Assembly: GCA_917880885.1 (NCBI GenBank)
Contig: OU862922.1
Location: 23,374,627-23,438,626 of the forward strand
From: Limnephilus marmoratus
Taxonomy: Eukaryota > Arthropoda > Insecta > Trichoptera > Limnephilidae
Direction of reading: 5' to 3'
DNA: 64,000 nt
Both the position numbers and the translations under genes were made by a program. Every line of letters begins with the position of its first letter. The first letter of the stretch is position 1. The notes beneath the pieces were generated by a model. It saw only the letters and a program-made list of their open reading frames with translations. It searched no databases and was not told where the DNA came from. Positions 52,920-63,960 of the stretch are shown here, one piece after another.

Positions 52920-54020
52920 GTTTCAATTAATGATTGACCCAGCGTCCAGCGGCAACTTACCTTTCTCAATTGGTGTCGCGTTTATTTTACTTAACACAAA
53001 AGGCGTCAGAGATGTCAAATAAAAATATTTTTTAATACACACCAAAGACTAAAAAGTTCGATAATAGTAAATTTTGTTTATGAAGCATATATCTCATTGC
53101 AAACTGGTGCGAGATGTTAACTTCTGGCCACTGAGCAATCAAAGCAACCTTGAGACTCGCTTTCACGATATCTGCAATGGGTTTGAACATTAATAAGTCT
53201 TTTGGTTACGCGTTTCTTTTCCCTAGTTGTAAAAGCTAATTTAGAAAAAGATGCATTGCACAAGTAATCGACAATCATAAAGAAGTTTGGCATGGATGCA
53301 ATGACTCGTCAATCTATCATTTCTCCAAGGATACAGTGTTTTGGAAAAAAAATATATTGTTTGAAAAAATGCGGAACAAATTTTAAAAGACAATCGGGTC
53401 AGTCATTTACGCCAGTCTAGAGCTTGACCTTGTCAAGTTGACATTTCACAGAGTGTCGGGTCAACAAACGAGCTAACAAGTCTGATCCAATTTACCTACC
53501 CTAACCGCGACACAACCTGAAACTAAGTAGACCAAGTAAATTATAGTAATGATGATTGCATGTTGTGCTTTGCCCTTCAAGGTTGCTGCTTGCTGTAAGG
53601 GTATGGAAGAGGGGTAGCGAGTAGGGTGTGGAGGGAATATTCGCGCCGGAAGTAAGGTGCGCGCGCAACAGGCTCAGGAAGGAGGCTGCACAGGACGTGA
53701 TTCCGGACACCATGTGCTTCCGCCAGACACGTGTCGCGGCGAGGGCAGGCAGTGAACACTTGTGGTAGTGATGCAGGGCGGAATGCAACCCCAAAGAAAA
53801 TTAAAATAATCATTTAAAACAATAAAAAAAAACCTTTGAATTATTATCGACCGATTTGTGCCCGCATGTGCATCGCGTTTGGGTCCCACCCGGGCGTCGC
53901 GTGATCGATTCCTCAACTGGCTAAGTCCTCCATCACGACATAAGCAACATTTACGCTTAGTGTGGTGGTAGTAGGAGATTTTCAAACATTGTTAGGTTAT
54001 ATTCGTAACTCGGGAATGAT
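52920..54020. other. No gene supported; GC-richer block at 53500-53960
   Basis: Overlapping minus-strand ORFs of 78-103 codons at 53501-53985 disagree in frame and show no domain. The rest is AT-rich. Confidence 0.4.
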
Positions 54021-54027
54021 TTTCTTT

Positions 54028-54438
54028 TTTTTTACGTGAATACCGCCCAAGAGTCCCAACTGATCCCATCTGGAGCCAGTGAGACTATGGGATCCCCAAT
54101 TGGGGTATATTGTGAGGCTGAAGGTAGCGGGGAGGAAAAGAAGATAGGGAAGAGGAAGATAGGGAAGTACCTGGCTATTCAGATCTGGTCACCAAATACG
54201 GCTAAAGCCATTTCAGGTAATGTTTCAATTTTGAATGGTGGTTTTACACCAGGGCGATACTGAGAGTATCTTCCACTCTGGAACGTGCCGCAAATATATC
54301 TACTATATATTATTTTAAATGAATAAATTGTGAAATACACAAATTAATCAAATAAAATTTATTTGCCATGCCGGGATTAAATCCCGCGACCTTCGGAATG
54401 CGAGTCAAGCGCCTTACCGCTGCACTTCACCGGCCGCC
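54028..54438 (-). repeat. tRNA-derived SINE, full length
   Basis: The minus-strand head at 54360-54438 has GGCGGCCGG and an A-box-like stretch diverged to AAGTGCAGCGG. The B-box is damaged (GGGATTTAATCCC). The full body (GTTCCAGAGTGGAAGATACT, GTGACCAGATCTGAATAGCC, GGGATCCCATAGTCTCACTG) ends in an A-run (T-run at 54023-54032 as written). Flanking TTTCTTTT on both sides is a likely target duplication. Confidence 0.85.
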
Positions 54439-54461
54439 TTTCTTTTAAAAAAAATATTGAG

Positions 54462-54840
54462 TGGCGGATTTTTTTTTGGCGATTTCACTTAAATAATATG
54501 AAAGATGAAATAAGTAATCCATTTAACTGATGCAGGTATGCGTGCTAACACCAAGTCAGATAACACCAAGAGAGTGGTTCAAGATTAACCGTACATTTTG
54601 TTATATACCTAACATTATAAATTTGGAAACATTATCAAACAAAATTATTATTTGTTTGATCCATCAGATTTCACCCTGTTACCGATATATTTCATTTTGG
54701 TCGGTGTTGACATCTATTTTTAATTACCTTTTTACAAACATCTCTGTAAAACAGTCAAACGCAAAGTAATGTTTTTGATAGGGATGTGACAAGTAAAGGT
54801 ATTTAAGAGGCAGAGCAAAAAAAAACACTCAAAAACTGTC
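54462..54840. repeat. Dispersed repeat D, copy 2 (empty site)
   Basis: Uninterrupted version of 52307-52916: ACAAACATCTCTGTAAAACA spans the position of the LINE insertion in copy 1. Confidence 0.7.
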
Positions 54841-55059
54841 TGTATGGTGTATATAATTATTATCATTTGGTGAAGGTGTTACCTTTTTTTAATTATATAA
54901 TTAACATTTTTATTTCCCTTATGTGATGAAACACCTACTCGTACCATTAAGATAACGTTTAGAGAAATAATTGAATTTACGTGTAAGTCTGCGGTTCAGT
55001 TTTTAGATATTAGCGTAATTTTTTTAAATAAACAACATTTTGGGTGGAGTGATGGAGAT

Positions 55060-55325
55060 TGGAGATTGTTAAACTGAGAAGACTTCGGTGTCTGGGTCAT
55101 GAAGAGAGAATGACCGAGCATCAAGCACCAAAGTCCCTGCTGGACTCAAGACCTACAGGCCGAAGAAGCCTGTGAAGACCAAGATTAAGATGGTGCGACA
55201 ACGTCCTTAAAGATATATCTACCTTGGAGATTCTAAACTGGAGAGAGCTGGCACAAAACCGAGATGAGTGGAGGCCAAGACCCGCCAGGGGTTGTAGAGT
55301 CAAGAGTGATGATGATGATGATGGA
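55060..55325 (+). pseudogene. LINE reverse-transcriptase C-terminus with GATGAT tail
   Basis: EIVKLRRLRCLGHEERMTEH, PKSLLDSRPTGRRSL, a stop, RPRLRWCDNVLKDIST and NWRELAQNRDEWR. These match (W)xGHxxRM...GRRxxGRPRxRWxDxVxxDL...NWRxxAxDRxxWR of non-LTR elements. It ends in (GAT)n at 55308-55323, a simple-repeat 3' tail. Confidence 0.85.
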
Positions 55326-55329
55326 GATT

Positions 55330-57490
55330 GTTAAGTTTGAAGAACATTTAAAAAATTACTATCGTCGGGGACATTATTTAATAAATTAAACCATTTATAC
55401 TACCACTCCAGCCCTGTGGGCAGATGCGCGAATTGAAAGGAGATTTACTAACACACAGACGACTTGGAGATACCATTATGGTTCTTGATTGTTTATACAG
55501 GCTTTATGGCATTGGTGAATTTCTAGGCAGATCGAAGGAAAGGTCGGAATACAATAATACTCGGAATTGGATCACTACTGCCTGCTGCCTACTACCCGAA
55601 AGCTGAATGCTGCCGGAAGGAGCCGTAGCTTCCGGTTGTAGCGAGGATGTGGAACTGAAGTGTTTAGTGTCAACTTCACAATGTCAACTACTTGTTAGTT
55701 GTGCAAGTAATTTTGTCTTTGTGAAGTTTGTTGAGTTATGGCTGGTAAAGATTCATAATAAAACTAAATATCTGTTACTAGTTTAAGTGCCATAACTTTA
55801 ATATAATAATCAGGAAACCATGAGAAGGTGTAGGTACTCTAGGTACGATTGGTGAAAGGCCTGCATATGAAAAAACATTTCTCAGAATTGCACTCCATCG
55901 GAACATTCAATAATTGTAGTGACTCACCGAATTTAGATTATGAAAAAGAATTTCCGTTTTTGTTCTAGTTTCGGCCAAAACCAAAACCGAAATCGAAACC
56001 AGGCGTTTCATTGTTAATCTTGTAAGAATTCATGAAAGTTAGTGTTAAATAAAGCACGCAATGAAATAAATCATTAAATTGGTTTAATCCCAGTGGTTTC
56101 TCATTCGTTGTTCTGTAAAAGTTCTTCATTGTCCACTGTAGATACTTTAACATTAATAGATTTACACAAATGCAAAGATATAGTCAAAATATCTTAGTAA
56201 TTAGTCCAATCTTTAATAGCCTTACAAATAATAATTATTAAAAATTAATCAACCCTTAGCACGGGTTATTTCATGAAATTAGAATTTTTTTATTATTAAA
56301 ATTCTGTTATAATTTTATTATAATCCAGTTGTTTAGCTTAATTCTTCATTAGTAAATAAAAAATTTCTTAAACTTCATTAATTAAAAAAACATTTGATTG
56401 GACTATCACGGATCTTATAAATCAACTTTGAAATTAGATGAATTTATTATTTAAATTCTGTTAAATAACCCGTCCTTAGTTTTTACACTTTTATGGTTTA
56501 AAAAACCAAAATGTTTCGTAAGCAACGTACCTATATTTCTTCGGGGTTTACTTAAAACCTAGTTTGCTGTGTTTGAAGAAAAAAATATTATTTAAACTTG
56601 AAAATTACGAATTCTTTCAATTCAAACGTTTAAAAATAAAACAGCTTTTAAAAAATATAAATTTAAGTTATTAAAGAAGCACACCCACGTGCCCGTGTAA
56701 AGCCGAACTAAATAATTATCGTCGCAGGTTGAGTAATTTATCTAACGTATCACCGTGATCGAGTTGCCATAAAGCTCGATTGTTTCAAACTTATTCTTGG
56801 TTTCTTTTGCATTCTCAAGTTTCCAAAAAGAAAGAACGAAAAAAGATGAATTCAAATTTGGATTCATCTTTTTTCGTTGACGCGACACGACGCTGTGAAG
56901 ACGGACCGGACAGTGTAGGCCTAGTTTTCTTCCCAGCGTATTTAAAAATGATTTAAAACCATTTTAAAGTAATGTTTTTCAACCGATCGTTTAACCGAAT
57001 CACAGTGCATATTTTTCGTACCTGATAATTGCGTTTGAATGGACGCTTTTTTGTGCTCCAGAAAGCTCGAAAGTCTTACAATTAAAACGATACTTCTTTT
57101 CTCAAGCCATTGTGTTCACTTCATTCTCCTCTTATACGTGCTCCATTAATGCATTGTGCAATTGAGAAAAATAGATTTTAATGCACTACAGGAATAGACC
57201 GCATTGTTGCAGATTTTTCAAGGATAATGGCCATATTGTTAGTCGTCACTGTCGGAAGGTGGTGGGGGGTCGCGATCATGGGATGGAACCGGTCACGGGT
57301 GTATAGAAATGAAAGAATGATGGCGTTTATCGGAATCTGTGGACCAGCCGGTGACGGTGCGGTTAGAAAATAATATGGGAGATACTGAAGACTATTGTAT
57401 TATTGTGAAAAGTTGAGCAAATGCCTAATATGGAAGCTTATTCACATAAACTTTTTTCGATATGTTTTTATTCATCTTTTACAAATGAGA
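55330..57490. other. No recognised gene or repeat; one strong hairpin
   Basis: AT-rich. The short Arg-rich ORF at 55424 is unconvincing. At 56835-56878 a perfect 17-bp inverted repeat (AACGAAAAAAGATGAAT and inverse, 10-nt loop) stands out. GC rises around 56880-56930 and 57240-57370 without a recognisable product. Confidence 0.45.
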
Positions 57491-57496
57491 CAATCT

Positions 57497-57600
57497 TTTT
57501 TCGTTATTTGTTTTTGGGGTGTTATGCCGTATTGTGCTACCTCCTTCTTTAGCCAACGTTTCGGACAGCGTTGCAGTGTCCGTCATCAGGGCAGATCCTG
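57497..57600 (-). mobile_element. Penelope-like repeat fragment with hammerhead
   Basis: Matches one arm of 27938-28104 (TTCGTTATTTGTTTTTGGGG, GCTACCTCCTTCTTTAGCCA). The rest of the element is missing. Confidence 0.6.
57546..57595 (-). ncRNA. Hammerhead ribozyme core, consensus-perfect
   Basis: Minus strand: TCT-GCC, CTGATGA, stem II GGACA/TGTCC with an internal CTGCAACGC loop, GAAA, CGTT and GGC-TAA-AGA. Stem I is GCC/GGC plus TCT/AGA around a TAA bulge. Stem III is the self-complementary ACGT. Cleavage would follow GTT, an allowed NUH triplet. All invariant core positions are present. Confidence 0.75.
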
Positions 57601-57699
57601 CAGATTCAGTGAAAATCTAAAAACTTACGAGACCATCTTTGTTTTTGCATTAGATAGGTACTACGGAATAAAAAATAAATAAATAAAATTGTTAATCCG

Positions 57700-57805
57700 G
57701 GCAACAGTTCCCGCTGCCCGGAGGGTTGGAACAATGGTATCCCCATTTAGAGAATATTATTATACACTGAAAGTAGTGAGCAAGGAAGAAAGAAGTGTAA
57801 TTTAT
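57700..57805 (-). repeat. SINE body fragment, decayed
   Basis: GGTATCCCCATTT and TGAAAGTAGTGAGCAAGGAA correspond to the ATCCCCAATTGGGG and AAGGTAGTGGGGAGG stretch of other SINE bodies. Confidence 0.45.
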
Positions 57806-57829
57806 GAAGGTTGGGATTGTTTGAAACAA

Positions 57830-58062
57830 TTAAGGTAGCTGGTTATTCTAAGCATTTTGGGCTAAGGCAGTCAACTCTTAGATCCCCGACATCATCTGCA
57901 ATTGAAAGTTTGAAAGAACCTAAGCGAAATCCGAACACTAAGTTTGGTGATCGTGTATTCGCAGTATCCGGCCCTGAAGCTTGGAATAAACTTCCTATGG
58001 AATTGAGATGCATAACCAACTCAGCGGAATTTAGATCCAAACTGAAAACTCACTCTTTTTGA
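57830..58062 (+). pseudogene. LINE ORF2 C-terminus (CR1/L2-like)
   Basis: The open frame reads RQSTLRSPTSSAIESLKEPK, NTKFGDRVFAVSGPEAWNKL, PMELRCIT and FRSKLKTHSF, stop at 58060. RTxxGDRxFxVxGPxxWNxLPxxxRxxxxxxxFKxxLKTxLF is the well-known terminal motif of CR1/L2 and related LINEs. A ~170-bp AT-rich 3' region follows. Confidence 0.85.
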
Positions 58063-58237
58063 AACTCGTTTCCATATATTCATCATTCTATTTAAACTTG
58101 CAATTTTTAATAGTTTTTTTTCTCTTTTCTCTTTGTTTACAGTTAACTCAATCTGTTTAATGTAATCTGTTAATTGTGATACCTCATGTTGAGCGATGAA
58201 TCACCTTAATGCGGTAAAGATCGACTATTAATTTTAA

Positions 58238-59250
58238 CTAGGTTTTGCCCGTTGCAGAAGCAACTGACGGGTTAAGACACTATGCGATTTGACGTGTGAA
58301 CGTGGATGAAGCGAGGAGGAGCGTGTGTTAAATTAAATATATGAAGAAACCTGAGTTCACAGTGGCCTTGCAACGCATGCCGGGTACCCGTTGTATATAA
58401 TGTTATGTAGTGCAGCGCTTGCATTAAAATGTAATTTCCCAGGAATTGGAATGGAACCATTACAGTTAAGTTGATCCCGAGGTTACAGTGACCTTGCAAC
58501 GCATGCCGAGTAACCGTTGTATATCATGTTATATATTGCAGGCACTTGCTTTAAAATATTATTTCCCGGGAATTGGGATGGAACCATTACAGTTAAGTTG
58601 ACCCCGAGGTTACAGTGACCTTGCAACGCATGCCGTGTACCCGTTGTATATTATGTTATAAATTGCAGGCGCTTGCATTAAAATTTTATTTCCCGGGAAT
58701 CGGGATGAAACCATTACAGTAAAGTTGACCCCTAGGTTAAAGTCGCCTTGCAACGCATACCGGGTACCCGTTGTATATAATTTTATATAGTGCAGGTGCT
58801 TGCATTATAATGTAGTTTCCCGGTACTTGGGATGGAACCATTATAATTAAGTTGACCCCGAGGTTACAGTGACCTTGCAACGCATGCCGGGTACCCGTTG
58901 TATATACTGTTATATAGTGCAGGCGCTTGCATTATAATGTAGTTTCCCAGGACTTCGGATGGAAACATTACAGTTTTATTGACCCCGAGGTTAAAGCGGC
59001 CTTGCAACGCATGCCGGGTACCCGTTGTATATAATTTTATAAAGTGCATAATTTTATAATGTTGTTTCCCGGGACTTGGTAGGGAACCATTACGGTTTAG
59101 TTGACCCCGAAGTTAAAGTGGCCTCGCAACGCATGCCGGGTATCCGCTGTATATAATTAATTTATTTACGCACAAATAGTCCATTAACAATAACAATCGG
59201 TTGCACGGTTTAGCAGTGCAAAATTCCATTATGCCGGAGCTCACTATTGT
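58238..59250 (-). mobile_element. Helitron-like element carrying a 127-bp tandem array
   Basis: The minus-strand 3' end is a CCCGTT...AACGGG-type hairpin (58248-58271), CAAAAC, CTAG (58238-58241) and T, as Helitrons require. The ~100 bp inside this end (GACGTGTGAACGTGGATGAA, GCGAGGAGGAG) is nearly identical to 60530-60625. Then come seven 126-127 bp repeats, one partial 108-bp-type unit (CGGTTTAGCAGTGC) and an undefined 5' edge. No ORF. Confidence 0.65.
58335..59150. repeat. 127-bp tandem array, seven units
   Basis: The string TTGCAACGCATGCCGGGTAC recurs, with variation, at 58370, 58496, 58623, 58750, 58877, 59004 and 59126, a period of 126-127 bp with the last unit 122. Each unit also has TTTCCCGGGAATTGGGATGG and AAGTTGACCCCGAGGTTA. 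GCAACGCATGCCGGG is also the end motif of the other Helitron-like family here. Confidence 0.9.
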
Positions 59251-59259
59251 AGTTGTATT

Positions 59260-60510
59260 GTATTTCATTTTGCAAGTGTAAGTACTAAGTAGGTACTTTG
59301 TTGTAATATTTCACCAAAACGACGCCATTATGCTGTTGAGCATAAAATAATTTCACTATAAATAAATTCATTCAATATCATGTTTTGATTTTTAAATGAA
59401 AAAAGTCCCTGCAAGTAAGTACCTACCTAGAACACGCGTAATTATTTTTTTTATTTAACAATGTCCAAATAGAACACACTTATAAAAAAAAAATATAATT
59501 AATAAAAAAAAATTGTCAATTCTTAAAATTTTTCTAGTAAATTTTCAGTTCTAGAAAGTTCCGTTCGAGTTCTGTAATTATTTCAGTTTTGTGATGTAAC
59601 TGGCCTATATTGAGAAAAAACAGAATTTCAGTAGAAGCAACTCAGAACGTGAAAATTAACTTAAAAAAAGTTGAATTATTCAGTATCATCGAAACAACCT
59701 TACCTTAGTATTTATTGCATTAAAACCTAATTCGTTGTGTAGGTACCCATTCAGGTAGGTACCTGCGCGTTTCCTTAGATTCCGGCAATATTTGCTTTTT
59801 TCATCATATTTGCAATACTACCGAAATAAGTAGGTACCTACCCCGAATGAATAGCGTGTTAATTTGAACTGGCCACCAATATTTAAACTTCCGATGGAAT
59901 CTTTGAGCGCGTATTTTGATGATTATTTTTCGGAAAATTTCGAGTTTTGTCAGCATCTCCTGACTTTTTTTACATGGGATGGGCATGTTATATTGGTGTT
60001 AAAAGTTGCGGAATCTATCCGGCTATCGTATTTTCAAAAAACATCTAGCCCGGAATCGGTTTTTCGGCGGTAATGTCGTTTTCCGAAAAACAACGACCGA
60101 AACCGCCGAGAGTTCCGTTTTGTTAGGCTAAAAATTTGACATCTGAGATCCTGACCTATGTCAATAGTCCTATATAGCATTTTCCTTTGTGAAATTAGCG
60201 GGTTTTTTCGTCACTTTTTTTTTTCAAACGCCGTCTGTCGGCGGGAAATACAACCGAGCCGAATCGAGTGATTCGAGTAGAGCTTCTAGTTTTCGCCGCC
60301 GATTCGTATCGGAGAATAAATTCCTGTATATATTTTTTTTGTCGAAAAAAAAAGGATCCCAGCTTCTTGTCTGAATTTGCTTCGACCGAAAGTGAACCTT
60401 GAGGTGGGTGAAACGCAAAGGGCGTACTGGTCGTTTTTGCGTCAAAAAAATAGTGAGTGAGTTTTTAAAAAGTGAGCTTTTCCCTGACCTACCCCAAAAC
60501 TGAGCATTAA
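59260..60510. other. No recognised gene; scattered motifs
   Basis: Includes a three-unit heat-shock-like string (starts 59549, 59554, 59559) and GTAGGTACCTACC strings. Short ORFs around 59864-60445 have no recognisable domains. Confidence 0.45.
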
Positions 60511-60659
60511 TATATACTAGGTTTTGCCCGTTGCAGAAGCAACTAACGGGTTAAAAAATTGTGCGATTTGACGTGTGAACGTGGATGAAGCGAGGAGGAG
60601 TGTGTGTTAAATTAAATATCAATATCAATCGGATTATTATCAAATTTTCATTGCAATCG

Positions 60660-61045
60660 GTTAAAGGTTTAGCAATGCATAATTTCATGATGCCAGAGCT
60701 CACTTTTGTATACAGAAACCATCGCCGGCATGTGCACATCAAATCCCCAAAATTTCATCGCAATAGGATGAACGGTTTAGCAATGCATAATCTTATGATG
60801 CCAGAGCTTACTATTGTATACAAAAACCATCGCGGGCATACACACATCAAATCAAAGGGATGTGCACTTCTAATCCCAAAAGTTTCATCCCAATCGGATG
60901 AACGGTTTAGCAATGAGTAATTTTATGATGCCCGAGCTCACTATTTTATGCAGAAAGAATCGAAGGGATGCAGCAATCAAATCCCCAAAGTTTCATCGCA
61001 ATCGAATGAATGGTTTAGCAAAGCTTAGCGGTTAAACATACTTAT
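60660..61045. repeat. 108-bp-type repeat units (three)
   Basis: ATGATGCCAGAGCTCACT recurs at 60689, 60797 and 60927 (periods 108 and 130, the second enlarged by a small internal duplication). Each unit includes CACATCAAATCCCCAAA and TTTCATCGCAATCGGATGAA. Same unit as at 35020 and 47171. Confidence 0.85.
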
Positions 61046-61050
61046 ATATA

Positions 61051-63960
61051 AAGCCGCCTGCAGGGTCTAGCAGCAGAAACTTGCCATACAGAAGTATTCA
61101 GACTCCATCGCACACATTAAATCCCCAAAGTTTCATCGCAATCAGACGAATGGTTTAGCAAAGCTTAGCGTTTAAACATACTTACATATAAAGCCGCCCG
61201 CAGGGCCTAGCAGCAGAAAACTGCCAAGCTGAAGTATAAAGACACCATTGCAGGCATGCACACATCAAATCCTTAAAGTTTCATCGCAATCGGATGAATG
61301 GTTTGGCAAATCTTAGCGTTTAAACATACTTAATTATAAAGCCGCCCGCAGGGCCTAGTAGCAGAAACCTGCCAAACAGAAGTATATTTACATCATTGGA
61401 GGCATGCACACATCAAATCCTTAAAGTTTCATCGCAAACGGATGAATGGTTTGGCAAAGCTTAGCGTTTAAACATACTTACATATAAAGCCGCCCGCAGG
61501 GCCTAGCAGCTGAAATCTGCCAAGCTGAAGTATAAAAACACCATTGCAGGCATGCACACATCAAATTCTTAAAGTTTCATTGCAATCGGATGAATGGTTT
61601 GGCAAAGTTTAGCGTTTAAACATACTCATATATAAAGCCGCCCACAGGGCCTAGCAGCAGAAACCTGCCAAACAGAAGTATATAAACACCATTGCAGGCA
61701 TACACACATCAAATCACCAAAGTTTCATCGCAATCGGATGAATGGTTTGGCAAAGCTTAGCGTTTAAACATACCCATACATAAAGCCGCCCGCAGGGCCT
61801 AGCAGATGAAATCTGCCAAGCTGAAGTATAAAGACACCATTGCAGGCATGGACACATCAAATCCTTAAAGTTTCATCGCAATCGGATGAATGGTTTGGCA
61901 AATCTTAGCGTTTAAACATACTTATTTATAAAGCCGCCCGCAGGGCCTAGCAGCAGAAACCTGCCAAGCTGATGTATAAAGACACCATTGCAGGTATGCA
62001 CACATCAAATCCTTAAAGTTTCATCACAATCGGATGAATGGTTTGGCAAATCTTAGCGTTTAAACATAATTATATATAAAGCCGCCAGCAGGGCCTAGCA
62101 GCAGAAATCTGCCAAAGAGAAGTATATATACATCATTGGAGGCATGCACATATCAACTTTCCATAGTTTCATCGCAATCGGATGAATGGTTTGGCAAAGC
62201 TTAGCGTTTAAACATACTTACATATAAAGCCGCCCGCAGGGCCTAGCAGCTGAAATCTGCCAAGCTGAAGAATAAAGACACCATTGCAGGCATGCACACA
62301 TCAAATCCTTAAAGTTTCATCGAAATCGGTTGAATGGTTTGGCAAAGCTTAGCGTTTAAACATATTCATATATAAAGCCGCCCGCAGGGCCTAGCAGCAG
62401 AAATCTGCCAAGCTGAAGTATAACGACACCATTGCAGGCATGCACACATCAAATTCTTGAAGTTTCATCGCAATCGGATGAATGGTTTGGCAAATCTTAG
62501 CGTTTAAACATAATTATATATAAAGCCGCCCACAGGGCCTAGCAGCAGAAACCTGCCAAACAGAAGTATATTTACATCATTGGAGGCATGCACACATCAA
62601 ATCCTTAAAGTTTCATCGCAAATGGATGAATGGTTTGGCAAAGCTTAGCGTTTAAACATACTTACATATAAAGCCGCCCGGAGGGCCTAGCAGCTGAAAT
62701 CTGCCAAGCTGAAGTATAAAAACACCATTGCAGGCATGCACACATCAAATCCTTAAAGTTTCATCGCAATCGGATGAATGGTTTGGCAAAGCTTAGCGTT
62801 TAAACATAATTATATATAAAGCCGCCCACAGGGCCTAGCAGCAGAAACCTGCCAAGCTGATGTATAAAGACACCATTGCAGGCATGCACACATCAAATCC
62901 TTAAAGTTTCATCACAATCGGATGAATGGTTTGGCAAATCTTAGCGTTTAAACATAATTATATATAAAGCCGCCCACAGGGCCTAGCAGCAGAAACCTGC
63001 CAAAGAGAAGTATATATACATCATTGGAGGCCTGCACACATCAACTTTCCATAGTTTCATCGCAATCGGATGAATGGTTTGGCAAAGCTTAGCGTTTAAA
63101 CATACTTACATATAAAGCCGCCCGCAGGGCCTAGCAGCTGAAATCTGCCAAGCTGAAGAATAAAGACACCATTGCAGGCATGCACACAACAAATCCTTAA
63201 AGTTTCATCGAAATCGGATGAATGGTTTGGCAAAGCTTAGCGTTTAAACATATTCATATATAAAGCCGCCCGCAGGGCCTAGCAGCAAGAAATCTGCCAA
63301 GCTGAAGTATAACGACACCATTGCAGGCATGCACACATCAAATTCTTGAAGTTTCATCGCAATCGGATGAATGGTTTGGCAAATCTTAGCGTTTAAACAT
63401 AATTATATATAAAGCCGCCCACAGGGCCTAGCAGCAGAAACCTGCCAAACAGAAGTATATTTACATCATTGGAGGCATGCACACATCAAATCCTTAAAGT
63501 TTCATCGCAAACGGATGAATGGTTTGGCAAAGCTTAGCGTTTAAACATACTTACATATAAAGCCGCCCGCAGGGCCTAGCAGCTGAAATCTGCCAAGCTG
63601 AAGTATAAAAACACCATTGCAGGCATGCACACATCAAATCCTTAAAGTTTCATCGCAATCTGATGAATGGTTTGGCAAAGCTTAGCGTTTTAACATAATT
63701 ATATATAAAGCCGCATACAGGGCCTAGCAGCAGAAACCTGCCAAGCTGAAGTGTAAAAACACCATTGCAGGCATGCACACATCAAATTCTTGAAGTTTCA
63801 TCGCAATCGGATGAATGGTTTGGCAAATCTTAGCGTTTAAACATACTTACATATAAAGCCGCCCGCAGGGCCTAGCAGCTGAAATCTGCCGAGCTGAAAT
63901 ATAAAGACACCATTGCAGGCATGCTCACATCAAATCCTAAAAGTTTCATCGCAATACGAT
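61051..63960. repeat. 148-bp satellite array, about 20 monomers
   Basis: Monomers counted from AAGCCGCC start at 61051, 61191, 61339, 61487, 61635 and so on with a period of exactly 148 (first 140, one 149). Each contains GGGCCTAGCAGC, a CTGCCAA segment, CACCATTGCAGGCATGCACA, TTTCATCGCAATCGGATGAA and TTAGCGTTTAAACATA. Part of the monomer is the 108-bp unit; about 90 bp (CTTAGCG to CACCATTG) replaces its GATGCCAGAGCTC segment. No ORF. Confidence 0.95.
61931..63707. repeat. Six-monomer higher-order repeat, two copies (888 bp each)
   Basis: Diagnostic variants order the monomers from 61931 as D (GCTGATGTATAAAG, TCATCACAATC), E (AAAGAGAAGTATATATACAT, CAACTTTCCATAG), F (GAAGAATAAAG, ATCGAAATCGG), G (TATAACGACACC, AATTCTTGAAG), B (AAACAGAAGTATATTTACAT) and C (AGCTGAAATC, TATAAAAACACC). 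The same D-E-F-G-B-C order repeats from 62819. A B-C pair also lies at 61339-61634. This shows block duplication of six monomers. Confidence 0.9.

Noticed and set aside
56835..56878. Rho-independent terminator
   Set aside because: The context is eukaryotic and the stem is AT-rich; a hairpin alone is not evidence of termination.
61051..63960. CRISPR-like array
   Set aside because: Units are 148 bp with no short-repeat/spacer alternation and the context is eukaryotic; it is a satellite.
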